Shown here: piece by piece, positions 7,868-15,465 of the stretch
Numbering within the stretch: position 1 is the first letter of the stretch
Layout of the letters: each line of letters opens with the position of its first letter
Assembly: GCA_035478435.1 (NCBI GenBank)
Contig: DATIJT010000022.1
Coordinates: forward strand, 38,367-102,366
Direction: 5' to 3'
DNA: 64,000 nt
Origin: DATLRC01 sp035478435
Lineage (GTDB): Bacteria > Patescibacteriota > Saccharimonadia > Saccharimonadales > UBA4665
The notes under the pieces: model-generated
Seen by the model: the letters and a program-made list of their open reading frames with translations, nothing else
Database searches by the model: none
What the model was told of the DNA's origin: nothing
Position numbers and translations under genes: made by a program

Positions 7868-9070
7868 TTACGCGTCCAGCGCTTTGAAGCGTTCTTTGCT
7901 CACGACTAGGGCGCCGACTACGGCAAGTAGGAAAATAATCTGGAAACTTGCCTTGCCGTATCCGGCTGAGGTCAAAAGGTAGAACACCAGCCAGATAAGG
8001 CTTTTCTGGACGTAAGACACTAGCTCCATAATCGTTAGATAGGCAATGCGGAAACCTTCATAGGAGCTGGCGGCATCGAAGATGCCTTTGGTAAAAGTCA
8101 GGCTAACGCCCACCTCTAAGGGGCTATAAGCCAGGTTAAACAAATAAGCTCCGCTGGCGGCATTTACTAGCGGACGCATGGCGTGCATGGCGGCTTCGCC
8201 AATTGTCGAATAGCGTAGCAGCTTGCGGCCTTTGCGGTTATCTATAATCTGGCCGTAGGCCTTGGCCACTGCTATTGATACCAGCAGGCCAATCGATGTT
8301 ACCAGCCCCACGCTCAAATAGACATCTTTCTGGAATACAAAAACCGCTATGAATAAAGGCCACAGTACACCTTGGGTTACTATGTCGAAGCTCCAGCCGG
8401 CGGCAGCCACCATATCCCATTTGATGTCTCGCCACGGCATGCCCCTAAAGTGTACCTTCTGATGCTTCCGGACCGGTTCGGCACTCATAGCCAGCGGGAT
8501 AACACTTAAGACTATTAGAACAAAGGCCAGCCAAAGAGCGTAGTTAATGCCGTATCTGTTAGCCACAAAGCCGCCCAGGAAAGGCCCAGCCGCGGCGGCT
8601 ATTTGGGCCCAGCGGTAGACGATGCTTATTTGCCTGCCTTCCTGTTTAGGGTCTTTCAATTTGGAGAAACTGGTGTGGAAAGGTATGAAGTACATGACAT
8701 AGCTGCTGCCATCTATGGTCGCGATCAACCACAAAGGCCAGCCGTAAGTCGGCAACGTCACCAGCAGAATCATTTTGACCATCAGCAAGGCATAACTGAC
8801 TACCATAATGTGCTTAGGCCCAAAGCGGCCGACCAGTTTGCCGACCACTACTGCCTCAGCTGCCCGGACAGCGTAGTGGATCAGGTGATACAAAGCAATT
8901 TGGCTAAACGAAAAACCCAGCTTATAAAGATACACCGGCACGAATACATTGACGACGCTTAGGGCTAAAGTCTTGATGGTAGTACTGGTGTAGAGTTCGC
9001 TAAGTTCACTGAAACTCGCCCGCTTCCAGGAACGGCTGTAGTGCAAAAGGTAGTTGAAGTGTCTTAGCAT
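7868..9070 (-). CDS. Major facilitator superfamily transporter
   Basis: The 400-residue protein has 11-12 hydrophobic helices in two halves. The loop between helices 2 and 3 reads GKLVGRFGPKHIM, the MFS loop 2-3 signature in relaxed form, and IDNRKGRKLLR is its mirror in the second half. The substrate cannot be inferred. It is a single-gene unit, divergent from the gene at 9151. Confidence 0.85.
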   Translation of the reverse strand: MLRHFNYLLHYSRSWKRASFSELSELYTSTTIKTLALSVVNVFVPVYLYKLGFSFSQIALYHLIHYAVRAAEAVVVGKLVGRFGPKHIMVVSYALLMVKMILLVTLPTYGWPLWLIATIDGSSYVMYFIPFHTSFSKLKDPKQEGRQISIVYRWAQIAAAAGPFLGGFVANRYGINYALWLAFVLIVLSVIPLAMSAEPVRKHQKVHFRGMPWRDIKWDMVAAAGWSFDIVTQGVLWPLFIAVFVFQKDVYLSVGLVTSIGLLVSIAVAKAYGQIIDNRKGRKLLRYSTIGEAAMHAMRPLVNAASGAYLFNLAYSPLEVGVSLTFTKGIFDAASSYEGFRIAYLTIMELVSYVQKSLIWLVFYLLTSAGYGKASFQIIFLLAVVGALVVSKERFKALDA

Positions 9071-9135
9071 TTTGGTTTGTTAGTCTATTCAAAGTATAGC
9101 AAGTCCCTATATTTGTTTTAGGTAAGCTATTATGT

Positions 9136-9141
9136 TATAAT
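9136..9141 (+). promoter_or_regulatory. -10 box, near-leaderless start at 9151
   Basis: TATAAT ends 9 nt before the ATG, leaving room for only a couple of untranslated bases and no Shine-Dalgarno. Confidence 0.55.
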
Positions 9142-9150
9142 TATGGTGTT

Positions 9151-9483
9151 ATGAGTTATGTTGAAGGCGGTTGTTTAATATCTACCAACTCTGCTGGCGA
9201 GGTTTGTAGTGGCGATAAGCCCGTACTGCAATGCCCTACTACCAGAGAATTGGCAGTAGCGGCGATGGGCCAGAAGATCCTTACTCAAGAAAGTGGTAAG
9301 CGGTGGCATTCGGGCAACGCCCAATGTCATAAGCTTTGTGGCGATTGTGGCAAGGAAGCTGGCGTTGCAGTAGTCACGGTTGATGGCCGCGTAACTGAAG
9401 AGTTATGTTTTGTATTCTCAGAACCTCGTACAGAAGAAGAATTAGAGGCCATGTCTTCGGGACCTGGGGATATAGAAAGTTAA
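9151..9483 (+). CDS. Cysteine-containing hypothetical protein
   Basis: I do not recognise this 110-aa soluble protein. It has six cysteines, with CHKLCGDCGKEAG near residue 59-71 suggesting a metal- or redox-active site, and an acidic C-terminal tail. It appears leaderless. The next gene begins 1 nt after its stop, so the two are cotranscribed and may work together. Confidence 0.6.
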   Translation: MSYVEGGCLISTNSAGEVCSGDKPVLQCPTTRELAVAAMGQKILTQESGKRWHSGNAQCHKLCGDCGKEAGVAVVTVDGRVTEELCFVFSEPRTEEELEAMSSGPGDIES

Positions 9484-9484
9484 A

Positions 9485-9964
9485 ATGCCCTTCCGATCGT
9501 ATGTAGAAACAGTCGAAGCAAAGGGTTGGTCCCTATACGACGTTACCAAAAGTGTACCGACTGAAACTTGGGAGGAGCGTCAGCAGCATGGCCCGGTAGA
9601 AGCTGTAGAAGAAGGTGGGATGTATTTGTTCAGTCCCCAAGTTCAACCTGGCCAAACCCTAAGAGACGCTTATTCAATTACTGAGGGATTAGGGCCTTGT
9701 TTGAAAATTAGAGACGCGAATTCTTCAGAGTATAGTGGTTTAGCCTTAGCTTTTTCTACAAGACTAGCTATTTTCACACGACTACTACTAGGAAAATCGG
9801 GAGTTGTCCTATTTACCCCCAAAACACCTCACCTTCCCATAAGTGATGCCGTAATTTTATCTGCCGCCACAGCTGAGGCCACATTTGCCAGAGACTTCTA
9901 CATTATTAGCCCCGAAGATTTTGAACAAGAAGTTCGCTACATGGATTCAGAATTTCGCGTTTAG
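9485..9964 (+). CDS. Hypothetical protein paired with the Cys-rich protein
   Basis: Not recognised. It is 159 aa, soluble, without signal peptide or obvious motif; aromatic and acidic residues dominate the N-terminus. It starts immediately after the preceding stop (ATG at 9485), indicating translational coupling. Confidence 0.55.
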   Translation: MPFRSYVETVEAKGWSLYDVTKSVPTETWEERQQHGPVEAVEEGGMYLFSPQVQPGQTLRDAYSITEGLGPCLKIRDANSSEYSGLALAFSTRLAIFTRLLLGKSGVVLFTPKTPHLPISDAVILSAATAEATFARDFYIISPEDFEQEVRYMDSEFRV

Positions 9965-10021
9965 CTTAAGCACTACTTGCGAAAGGGCTTACAGCTATAA
10001 ATGAAGTCTTACTAATAAGAA

Positions 10022-10195
10022 AACCGCCCCCGGAGATTTCCAGAGGCGGCTAAGGTATTCCGCCTACTTAGGCAGGCGAACAATCAGAAGGGGGTCAGGT
10101 GACGCGTACCTCCCACGCCACAGTAATATCACTGGCCTGCCCGTTAGATCTAGGACTTCGCAATTTGGATTACCCCCTTTCTGTTTTTAGTTTCT
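10022..10195 (-). ncRNA. Candidate structured RNA with its own promoter and terminator
   Basis: The gap between 9964 and 10266 has no ORF but looks like a transcription unit on the minus strand. TATAAT lies at 10202-10207. A 97-nt domain is closed by AGAAGGGGGT/ACCCCCTTTCT (plus positions 10086-10095 and 10072 nt downstream at 10172-10182). Then CGCCTGCCTAAGTAGGCGG forms a small hairpin, and a GC-rich stem CCGCC...GGCGG at 10024-10049 is followed by TTTTCTTATT, a good intrinsic terminator. I cannot match it to SRP, 6S, RNase P or tmRNA. Confidence 0.45.
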
Positions 10196-10265
10196 AATTA
10201 CATTATAGCGCCTTTGTCCAGACTTAAATTAAGCTGTATGATAGAAGCATAAATTAAGGGGCGAT

Positions 10266-10898
10266 ATGATCAGTAAATTAGATTTTGTGAAAAATAAATG
10301 GTTTATGTTCGGCGCCGGGATTTTAATTGGCGCGCTGCTAATTTTAACCATTCGTTTCTTCTCTTACGGACCGGCCCATACTCATTACCATGCTAACTTC
10401 GCGGTTTACATTAACGGCCGGCGCGAGGAGTTCAAAAGCCCGAAATATTACGAGGAAGAAGCGGCCTGCACTGACGAAAGCAACATAAGCACGCCTCAGG
10501 AACGCGCCCATATGCATGACCAGATAAATTCAGTCATCCACGTCCACGACCATGCCACCACTTGGGGCCAATTCTTTGAAAACCTGGGCTGGGTGGTCGG
10601 ACCAAACTTTATCCAGAATGCCGATGGCCAGCTAAACGTAGCCACCGATCAAGCTAAGCTGCACATTTTGCTAAATGGCCAAGATTATACCGATTTAACA
10701 CCGATAACCAATATGGTCATCAAAGACGAAGACCGCTTGCTGGTCAGCTACGGCGACGAAAGCGACAGCAACCTTCAAGCAGAGTATAAATCCGTTCCAA
10801 GCACTGCCCACCACTACGACATCACTAAAGACCCGGCCTCTTGCTCCGGCAGTGAAAATGTTAGCCTAAAAGACCGTTTCAAACACTTATTTAACTAA
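10266..10898 (+). CDS. Membrane-anchored extracytoplasmic His-rich protein
   Basis: A basic N-terminus and a single hydrophobic span (about residues 15-35) place the 210-aa protein outside the membrane. It is rich in histidine in three clusters: HTHYHANF, MHDQINSVIHVHDHATT, and HHYD. These suggest binding of a metal such as Cu or Zn, or haem. Two cysteines (ACTDE and SCSG) could form a disulfide. GGGGCGAT precedes the ATG. The next gene, 4 nt away, is a haem-membrane-like protein, so the pair may handle metal or electrons. The precise role is unknown. Confidence 0.6.
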   Translation: MISKLDFVKNKWFMFGAGILIGALLILTIRFFSYGPAHTHYHANFAVYINGRREEFKSPKYYEEEAACTDESNISTPQERAHMHDQINSVIHVHDHATTWGQFFENLGWVVGPNFIQNADGQLNVATDQAKLHILLNGQDYTDLTPITNMVIKDEDRLLVSYGDESDSNLQAEYKSVPSTAHHYDITKDPASCSGSENVSLKDRFKHLFN

Positions 10899-10902
10899 AC
10901 CG

Positions 10903-11526
10903 ATGACTTCAGCCCGCTACCTTCAAATTACAGCGTGGTCTTTAAGCTTTATTGTCTGCTTATTGGCCGTGCTGGCCTGGGGCCAAAGCTATTTGTGGCA
11001 CATATCTAGCAGTTACCAATGGTTTCCACTGCTTGGGCTACTGGCCTTTAGCCTGATGTGGACACATTATATTTCTTCAGTTTTGCGCCAACGGCTGGGC
11101 TTGGAAAGAGTGGTGCTGGCAAAGTATTTTGAATGGACTAGCTGGGCTGTGCTAGTCGCCCTGTTCTTGCATCCTGGCATTCTGATCTGGCAAAGGTTTC
11201 GGGACGGTTACGGTTTGCCGCCCCACAGTTATGAATCATATGTGGCGCCTAGCATGGCCTGGATAACACTGCTCGGTTCGGTTAATCTTTTTATTTTTCT
11301 GGCTTATGAGCTAAGGCGACTATTCGGCCAAAGGCCCTGGTGGAAATACATGCAGCAGCTCACCGATTTAGCTATGTTGGGCGCCTTTTACCACGGTTTG
11401 CGCTTAGGTGGCACTATCCAGCTCCCATGGTTCAAACCCATCTGGTATTTTTATGGCCTAAGCCTAGTTGGTTGCCTGATTTACATTTACCGGGCCAAAT
11501 TTAAATCCAATAAAATTCTTAGTTAA
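10903..11526 (+). CDS. Ferric-reductase-like transmembrane protein
   Basis: Six hydrophobic helices in 207 aa, with histidines placed inside helices: MWTHYISS (about 52), FLHPGILIW (about 89) and FYHGLRLGG (about 165). This pattern resembles the haem-b-binding helices of ferric reductase/MsrQ membrane domains. Similarity is by layout, so another haem membrane protein is possible. It is cotranscribed with the His-rich exported protein and ends at a strong hairpin terminator. Confidence 0.5.
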   Translation: MTSARYLQITAWSLSFIVCLLAVLAWGQSYLWHISSSYQWFPLLGLLAFSLMWTHYISSVLRQRLGLERVVLAKYFEWTSWAVLVALFLHPGILIWQRFRDGYGLPPHSYESYVAPSMAWITLLGSVNLFIFLAYELRRLFGQRPWWKYMQQLTDLAMLGAFYHGLRLGGTIQLPWFKPIWYFYGLSLVGCLIYIYRAKFKSNKILS

Positions 11527-11540
11527 TTTCGCTAATAAAA

Positions 11541-11565
11541 AAGATCCGGGAGCGACCCGGATCTT
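11541..11565. terminator. Bidirectional intrinsic terminator
   Basis: AAGATCCGGG and CCCGGATCTT make a perfect 10-bp stem with a 5-nt loop. On the minus strand it is followed by a T-run and would end the 29-aa peptide gene; on the plus strand it would end the gene stopping at 11526. Confidence 0.85.
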
Positions 11566-11587
11566 TGTTGAATTGAAACTTAAAATA

Positions 11588-11677
11588 TTATAGTTTCTTC
11601 AGGATTTTATCGATACTTAAAATATCCTTGTTGGTTGTACTGGCAAATTCGTATGCCAGTCCTTTTAACAGCTTCAT
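11588..11677 (-). CDS. 29-aa peptide gene with complete expression signals
   Basis: A short frame reads MKLLKGLAYEFASTTNKD and continues to ...KILKKL with a stop at 11588. It is preceded by the strong Shine-Dalgarno AAGGAGG at 6-nt spacing, by a near-consensus promoter 66 nt upstream (TTGACA, 16 nt, TATAAT), and followed by a perfect intrinsic terminator. The peptide has Leu/Ile/Lys periodicity compatible with an amphipathic helix and a net positive charge. Nothing larger is in the unit. It could be a secreted or membrane-active peptide, a regulator or a type I toxin; I cannot tell which. Confidence 0.7.
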   Translation of the reverse strand: MKLLKGLAYEFASTTNKDILSIDKILKKL

Positions 11678-11742
11678 TCTCAAGCCTCCTTTTATTTTTG
11701 ATTAGTTGATATTTTTTGTTTTGTGATCACGCAACACTTTAC

Positions 11743-11770
11743 ATTATACACTTTTTTGCTTTTTTGTCAA
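11743..11770 (-). promoter_or_regulatory. Near-consensus promoter for the 29-aa peptide
   Basis: On the minus strand TTGACA (plus 11765-11770) and TATAAT (11743-11748) are both perfect and separated by 16 nt. It is the best promoter in the window. The upstream A/T tracts add to its likely strength. Confidence 0.85.
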
Positions 11771-12073
11771 ATTACTCGCGTATGGTTTTTGTGTTTTTTG
11801 CGCTTATGTAAACCATGCTACACTCACCTAAATGCTTATGCAACACAAAAAACCAAAATTTAAGATATTTCTTAAAGCGCAGGCTCCCAGCCTGCAGCGA
11901 TGGGTGAATTAACCGGCCCAACTCTTGATGTATTCAAAATGCTTATAGTTGCATTTTATTGTGAATAGGTAAATAATGTTAATTAATAAGTCATTAGGGC
12001 TTTGATCACCTTTAACGGCGCACCAAGTAGCACTAAGCGGCTTGAGGTTAGAAACGTTAAATGGGAGGACAAA
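11771..12073. other. Intergenic stretch with one GC hairpin
   Basis: This 300-nt gap holds a 7-bp hairpin GCAGGCT/AGCCTGC at 11879-11895 in otherwise AT-rich DNA and a possible -10 TACACT near 11818. I see no gene or RNA family in it. Confidence 0.5.
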
Positions 12074-12280
12074 ATGTCTTCGGGGCACAAACCAAACCAT
12101 GACAAATACTACAGACACAATAGTTTTACTAACCATTATCTGAGTCACGAGGAAGAGCCGGCCGATCATCTTTCCGGCCTGACGGCCCATGAGCTACACA
12201 ACGGGCCGTTCAGCAACCGCTACTTTTTGAAGCGGCGAGTTTGGCGAAACGCCCGCAAACTAAGACGCCACCCTATATAA
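12074..12280 (+). CDS. Small basic His-rich hypothetical protein
   Basis: The start is set at ATG 12074, which has GGGAGG 6 nt upstream, giving 68 aa. An earlier in-frame ATG at 12002 has no SD. The N-terminus is rich in His/Asn/Tyr, and the C-terminus is strongly basic (KRRVWRNARKLRRH), which would suit nucleic-acid binding. No family recognised. Confidence 0.55.
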   Translation: MSSGHKPNHDKYYRHNSFTNHYLSHEEEPADHLSGLTAHELHNGPFSNRYFLKRRVWRNARKLRRHPI

Positions 12281-12291
12281 TTTTTAAAGTA

Positions 12292-12297
12292 TATAAT
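12292..12297 (+). promoter_or_regulatory. -10 box before the HExxH protein
   Basis: TATAAT lies 15 nt before the ATG at 12313, so the predicted leader is only about 9 nt and contains no SD. Confidence 0.45.
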
Positions 12298-12312
12298 TGT
12301 GTAATAATTTAC

Positions 12313-12942
12313 ATGTCAGCTTTTGAGTGCGTGAAACCAACAGTAATATATGACGATCTTGACACCAGGGTAGCTGATTTTACTTTCGATTTTGATGCCT
12401 TCTATGATATGGCAAGGAGTGCTGGCTTAAACCGTGATGATATAGCCTCTTACACCCTTGAGTATCCCTCAACAGTCCCTAGGAATGGTAGGTGTGGAGA
12501 TTATTCTATCCGCAGACGTTTAGCAAGAATATACGTTGGAAGCTACATAGAAAGAAATGCGACACTCATGAATGACGATTCAGATGTTGCCTTAGTTTTT
12601 GTATCCTCAGCTGTATCAAGGGGTGTAAATGATACCACAATTCACGAAACAGGTCATCACGTCGACTATTCTACAAATGGAGAGGGTAAAAACCGTTCTC
12701 GAATACACGCAGCTACACTAGCTGGTTGTTCTGCTGTTACGCTTGGGGCAGGTTTCTTATTAGAAAATCCTCTTGCCATGGGCGTACAGTTACTAGGCTT
12801 AGGGGCTATTATTGGTAAATCTGTTAGATATCTGGGATATTCCAATCGCCCGCAGGAAGTTGTAGCCACAAAATTTGAGAGGGCTAATGCCTCTTTATAT
12901 CAGATTACAAGATTATCGCTGAATAAAAGTATATTTACTTAG
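12313..12942 (+). CDS. Putative membrane zinc metallopeptidase (HExxH)
   Basis: The start MSAFECVK is preferred because a -10 box lies just upstream and the earlier in-frame extension overlaps the preceding gene. Residues near 117-121 read HETGH, a perfect HExxH zinc site; a glutamate in RPQEVVATKFERANA about 65 residues later could be the third ligand as in gluzincins. Two hydrophobic segments (about 136-175) lie between them. The first 115 residues match nothing I know. The gene is 209 aa, monocistronic, and faces the tRNA-Ile2 gene. Substrate unknown. Confidence 0.55.
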   Translation: MSAFECVKPTVIYDDLDTRVADFTFDFDAFYDMARSAGLNRDDIASYTLEYPSTVPRNGRCGDYSIRRRLARIYVGSYIERNATLMNDDSDVALVFVSSAVSRGVNDTTIHETGHHVDYSTNGEGKNRSRIHAATLAGCSAVTLGAGFLLENPLAMGVQLLGLGAIIGKSVRYLGYSNRPQEVVATKFERANASLYQITRLSLNKSIFT

Positions 12943-12950
12943 AAAAAGCG

Positions 12951-13026
12951 TGGTGGGGGTGGATGGAGTTGAACCATCTACCAAGCGGTTATGAGCCGCC
13001 TGCTCTGACCGATGAGCTACACCCCC
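12951..13026 (-). tRNA. tRNA-Ile2(CAU), lysidine-modified type
   Basis: Acceptor GGGGGTG/CACCCCC, D-arm, anticodon stem GGCGG/CCGCT around CTCATAA, T-arm GATGG/CCATC, encoded CCA. The stretch AGAGCAGGCG-n-CTCATAA and CGCTTGGT closely matches bacterial AUA-reading tRNA-Ile2 rather than either tRNA-Met. This makes it the likely TilS substrate. A GGCGTC/GACGCC hairpin sits directly upstream (13027-13046). Confidence 0.85.
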
Positions 13027-13053
13027 AGGCGTCGCAATGAGACGCCAGCTTCC

Positions 13054-13163
13054 GTTGCAGCAAAACTAGCTAAAGCTACTTTTGCTGAACTACAGCTTTT
13101 GTCGACTGCTCCTTACAAAACTTCAAACAGCTAAAGCTTGGTTTGAAGTTTTGGTTTTGCAAC
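13054..13163. repeat. Paired hairpins with identical loops
   Basis: Outer arms GTTGCA/TGCAAC (13054-13059, 13158-13163) enclose two hairpins: AGCAAAA/TTTTGCT (13059-13065, 13080-13086) and a 12-bp stem (13117-13128, 13141-13152). Both loops contain AGCTAAAGCT. The stem sequences differ while the loop is kept. Confidence 0.65.
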
Positions 13164-13197
13164 AGAGGTGATTATATCAGATTAAGCCGCATAGTTA

Positions 13198-13203
13198 TAT
13201 AAT
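13198..13203 (+). promoter_or_regulatory. -10 box for the FtsL/DivIC-like gene
   Basis: TATAAT lies 17 nt before the ATG at 13221; the implied leader is about 10 nt, without an SD. Confidence 0.4.
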
Positions 13204-13220
13204 GTTAGAACTATTTAGAT

Positions 13221-13679
13221 ATGCAAAACAAACTTAAACATTACGCTAAAGTGGCTGCTGCTTATGGGTTGCAGCTCAAAGATCCCAAGTATATTGGGCA
13301 GCTATTGTTTTTGGTAATTGTATTGCTCATAAGTTGGAGCGGCGTCAAAGCCATTCAGACTAATTACGGATTGCAAAAACGCATCTCGGCCTTAGAACAA
13401 CAAAATGCCGTTAAAAAGCTGGAGAATGCGAATTTGAACCTTCAGAACGAATACTACAATACCGACCAGTACTTGGAGTTATCAGCCCGACAGAACTTCG
13501 GTTTGGCGGCCCCAGGTGAAAAAGAGATAGTGGTACCCGAAAACGTAGCTTTGGCCTACACCGTGGACTTAGCCCAGCCTACCAAACCAGCCACGCCTAC
13601 CAGCAAGCAACCAGTCTACCAACGCAATTTTGAAGCCTGGGTCAACTTTTTCCTCCACCGCCCAGTAAGCGGTGATTAA
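13221..13679 (+). CDS. FtsL/DivIC-like cell-division protein
   Basis: The 152-aa protein is a bitopic septum protein in layout. It has about 28 cytosolic residues, a transmembrane helix (about 30-47), a coiled coil (RISALEQQNAVKKLENANLNLQ), then the DivIC-type segment YLELSARQNFGLAAPGEKEIVV, which closely matches the end of FtsB/DivIC proteins. It would act in the divisome bridging FtsQ-type and FtsI/FtsW proteins. A 40-residue Pro/Thr-rich tail follows. The stop codon lies inside a 26-bp perfect palindrome. Confidence 0.8.
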   Translation: MQNKLKHYAKVAAAYGLQLKDPKYIGQLLFLVIVLLISWSGVKAIQTNYGLQKRISALEQQNAVKKLENANLNLQNEYYNTDQYLELSARQNFGLAAPGEKEIVVPENVALAYTVDLAQPTKPATPTSKQPVYQRNFEAWVNFFLHRPVSGD

Positions 13680-13701
13680 TTTTGACGATCGTCAAAATTA
13701 A
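13676..13701. repeat. Perfect 26-bp palindrome at the DivIC stop codon
   Basis: TTAATTTTGACGA is followed at once by its exact reverse complement, with no spacer. The TAA stop is in the left arm. It could be a protein binding site or a terminator-like cruciform; there is no T-tract beyond. Confidence 0.8.
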
Positions 13702-13816
13702 TCCAGCATAGGCATAATAAATCCCGAGAAGTTCTTTAATTGACATTTCTACCTCTGTTTGGTATGATTCATTGAGCTTAATTTATACCTTTTCAGGTGT
13801 AAAGTTAATGGTAACG

Positions 13817-13850
13817 GCGCCCTTCGACTCCGCTCAGGGTGCCCTAGCCT
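13817..13850. repeat. Dispersed palindromic fragment TTCGACTCCGCTCAG
   Basis: GGCGCCCTTCGACTCCGCTCAGGGTGCC is an imperfect palindrome of the widely seen 'CTTCGAC..GCTCAGGG' type; a related copy is at 38236-38254. It lies between the DivIC gene and tRNA-fMet, in the 180-nt non-coding gap. Confidence 0.55.
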
Positions 13851-13861
13851 TAAAGGCTTCG

Positions 13862-13936
13862 CGCGGGGTGGAGCAGCGGCAGCTCGCGTGGCTCATAACC
13901 ACGAGGTCACAGGTTCGAGTCCTGTCCCCGCAACCA
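13862..13936 (+). tRNA. Initiator tRNA-fMet(CAU)
   Basis: CGCGGGG opposite CCCCGCA leaves the unpaired C1-A72 that marks bacterial initiator tRNA. The anticodon loop is CTCATAA, the T-arm is ACAGG/CCTGT with TTCGAGT, and CCA is encoded. The anticodon stem is CGTGG/CCACG rather than carrying three clean G-C pairs. Confidence 0.92.
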
Positions 13937-13944
13937 AAGAAAGG

Positions 13945-13974
13945 CCCGGACCGAAAAGTCCGGGGTTTTCTTTT
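13945..13974 (+). terminator. Intrinsic terminator of tRNA-fMet
   Basis: CCCGGAC/GTCCGGG with loop CGAAAA is followed by GTTTTCTTTT, 8 nt after the tRNA CCA. Confidence 0.85.
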
Positions 13975-14017
13975 GGGGCCCGGTACAAAACTTGTTCTTG
14001 CCTATTAAGGTTATGCT

Positions 14018-15465
14018 ATGATTATCAACATAATGACATTTGAAGGACTTGGCGATAATCAGGCTGACCTAACAGCTTCTATAGCTCCAGACGTTGAAGC
14101 TTTCGACCCAGCAGCATTTTTAGCCACCCACGGCCTAGAAGACATGGCCGACCAAATGTTTGAAGCCCACGGTGGAACTTTCTCTGTAACCGAAGCTTTA
14201 GTGCAGTGTCAGCCATTTGCAGATATGGTTAGGGGCCTTGCTAAAGCCCTTAAAGATAGTCCTGGCTGCACAGAAATTCTTAAGACAACTATCGCTTCGC
14301 TAGGTAATCGTGCTGCTAATCCGCCTGAGGGCAGCTCAGCTAAAAAAAAATTACTGATGCCATTGCTAACAAGCTAAATAAACCAGTCTCCGAGTCAGTC
14401 GATCGAAAAACCACAGAGATCTCTGCAAGTGTTACTCCAGATGTTGAAGCAGGATTGGTTACTAAAGACCCCTTTACTTCAACTTTGGCCGTGGAGACCT
14501 TAGTCGCCAACCGTCGTAGTATAGAGGAATTTCTAAGGCGCCAAGAGCAAGATATTGCTGAGACTAAATCTACTGCCAGCCACACCCTAAAAGAAAAGAC
14601 TCCGGCCAAACACCCTCAAACGGTTACCAAAGCTAAACACAGACAGACTGAAGTAGAGAATGCTCCTAGAACCCCTGTAAGAGTCCGATCAAATAATGTA
14701 AAGACTAAAAAAGTAGAAGGTGTTAAGCTGGCACTTCGTTCAGCAAAAGCCCAACTAAAACCAGAACGTCTCGAGCCTCTTGGCTTAGCTGCCGAGCTGC
14801 CCCTGGCCGAATTAGTCCTGCCAGAAATTGATGATAATTCTTTACTCCCAGGTGAAGAAATTGGCCTTGAACCACTGCCATACAATCTCTTAGCTGAGGC
14901 AGGAGTATCATTTGGCGAAGACTGGCTGGTGCCAAGTGACATGTTTGATGCAACAACACCTGACCGCCTAAAAGGCACTTGGACAGTTGATGAAGCTGAA
15001 ATACCAGCAGAAACTTCGTCTTGGCCGATTCCTGCTGAAAAATTATTAACCCAACGCTTGGGCGATGAACTGGCCGAGGCTTTTGCCAGTCTGGAGCCAG
15101 AAGAAGTTGAGGTGATTGAACTAATTACCGATACCATTTTACAAGTTGCCGAACAGCTTTATAACATAGCAGAAAACGACAGTGGCAACGCCCAGGTATT
15201 AGAGGAAACGCTAAAACAACTATGCGTGCAACTATTAGAGCGCTTAGGCTTAGCCCCAGATGAAGACAGAGTAGAAAATCTGCTGCAGGACTTAAAAGTA
15301 ATCATGGAATCAAAGCCAGAATTAGATGAGCTAGATGTTTCACTAGAAGAAGGCACCCACGAGCGTAAGCCTACTTATTCACCTACAATTCATGCCCTGC
15401 AGCAACTAGTCAAACAAAAAGTCCTGCCGTTTTGGATGCTGGGCCGTTTAGCCTTACTAATGTAA
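14018..15465 (+). CDS. Acidic hypothetical protein split by a frameshift at an A9 run
   Basis: The first frame (14018-14377) runs to a premature stop just after nine As at 14342-14350. Slipping back one base at this run continues without interruption as KKITDAIANKLNKP into the second frame, which stays open to 15465. The whole would be about 482 aa: a compact N-terminal part, a basic Pro/Thr-rich linker (about 180-250) and a very acidic C-terminal half. No domain recognised. The break may be programmed -1 slippage, transcriptional slippage, a phase-variable tract, or an assembly error. TATGCT at 14012-14017 may be its -10 box; in that case MTFEGLGD at 14033 would be the real start. Confidence 0.6.

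Noticed and set aside
11909..12190. Minus-strand 93-codon frame
   Set aside because: It overlaps the well-supported gene at 12074 and has no SD; composition is that of a shadow frame.
13772..14008. A 78-codon plus-strand frame across tRNA-fMet
   Set aside because: It is read through the tRNA, the dispersed palindrome and the terminator; no SD or protein-like composition.
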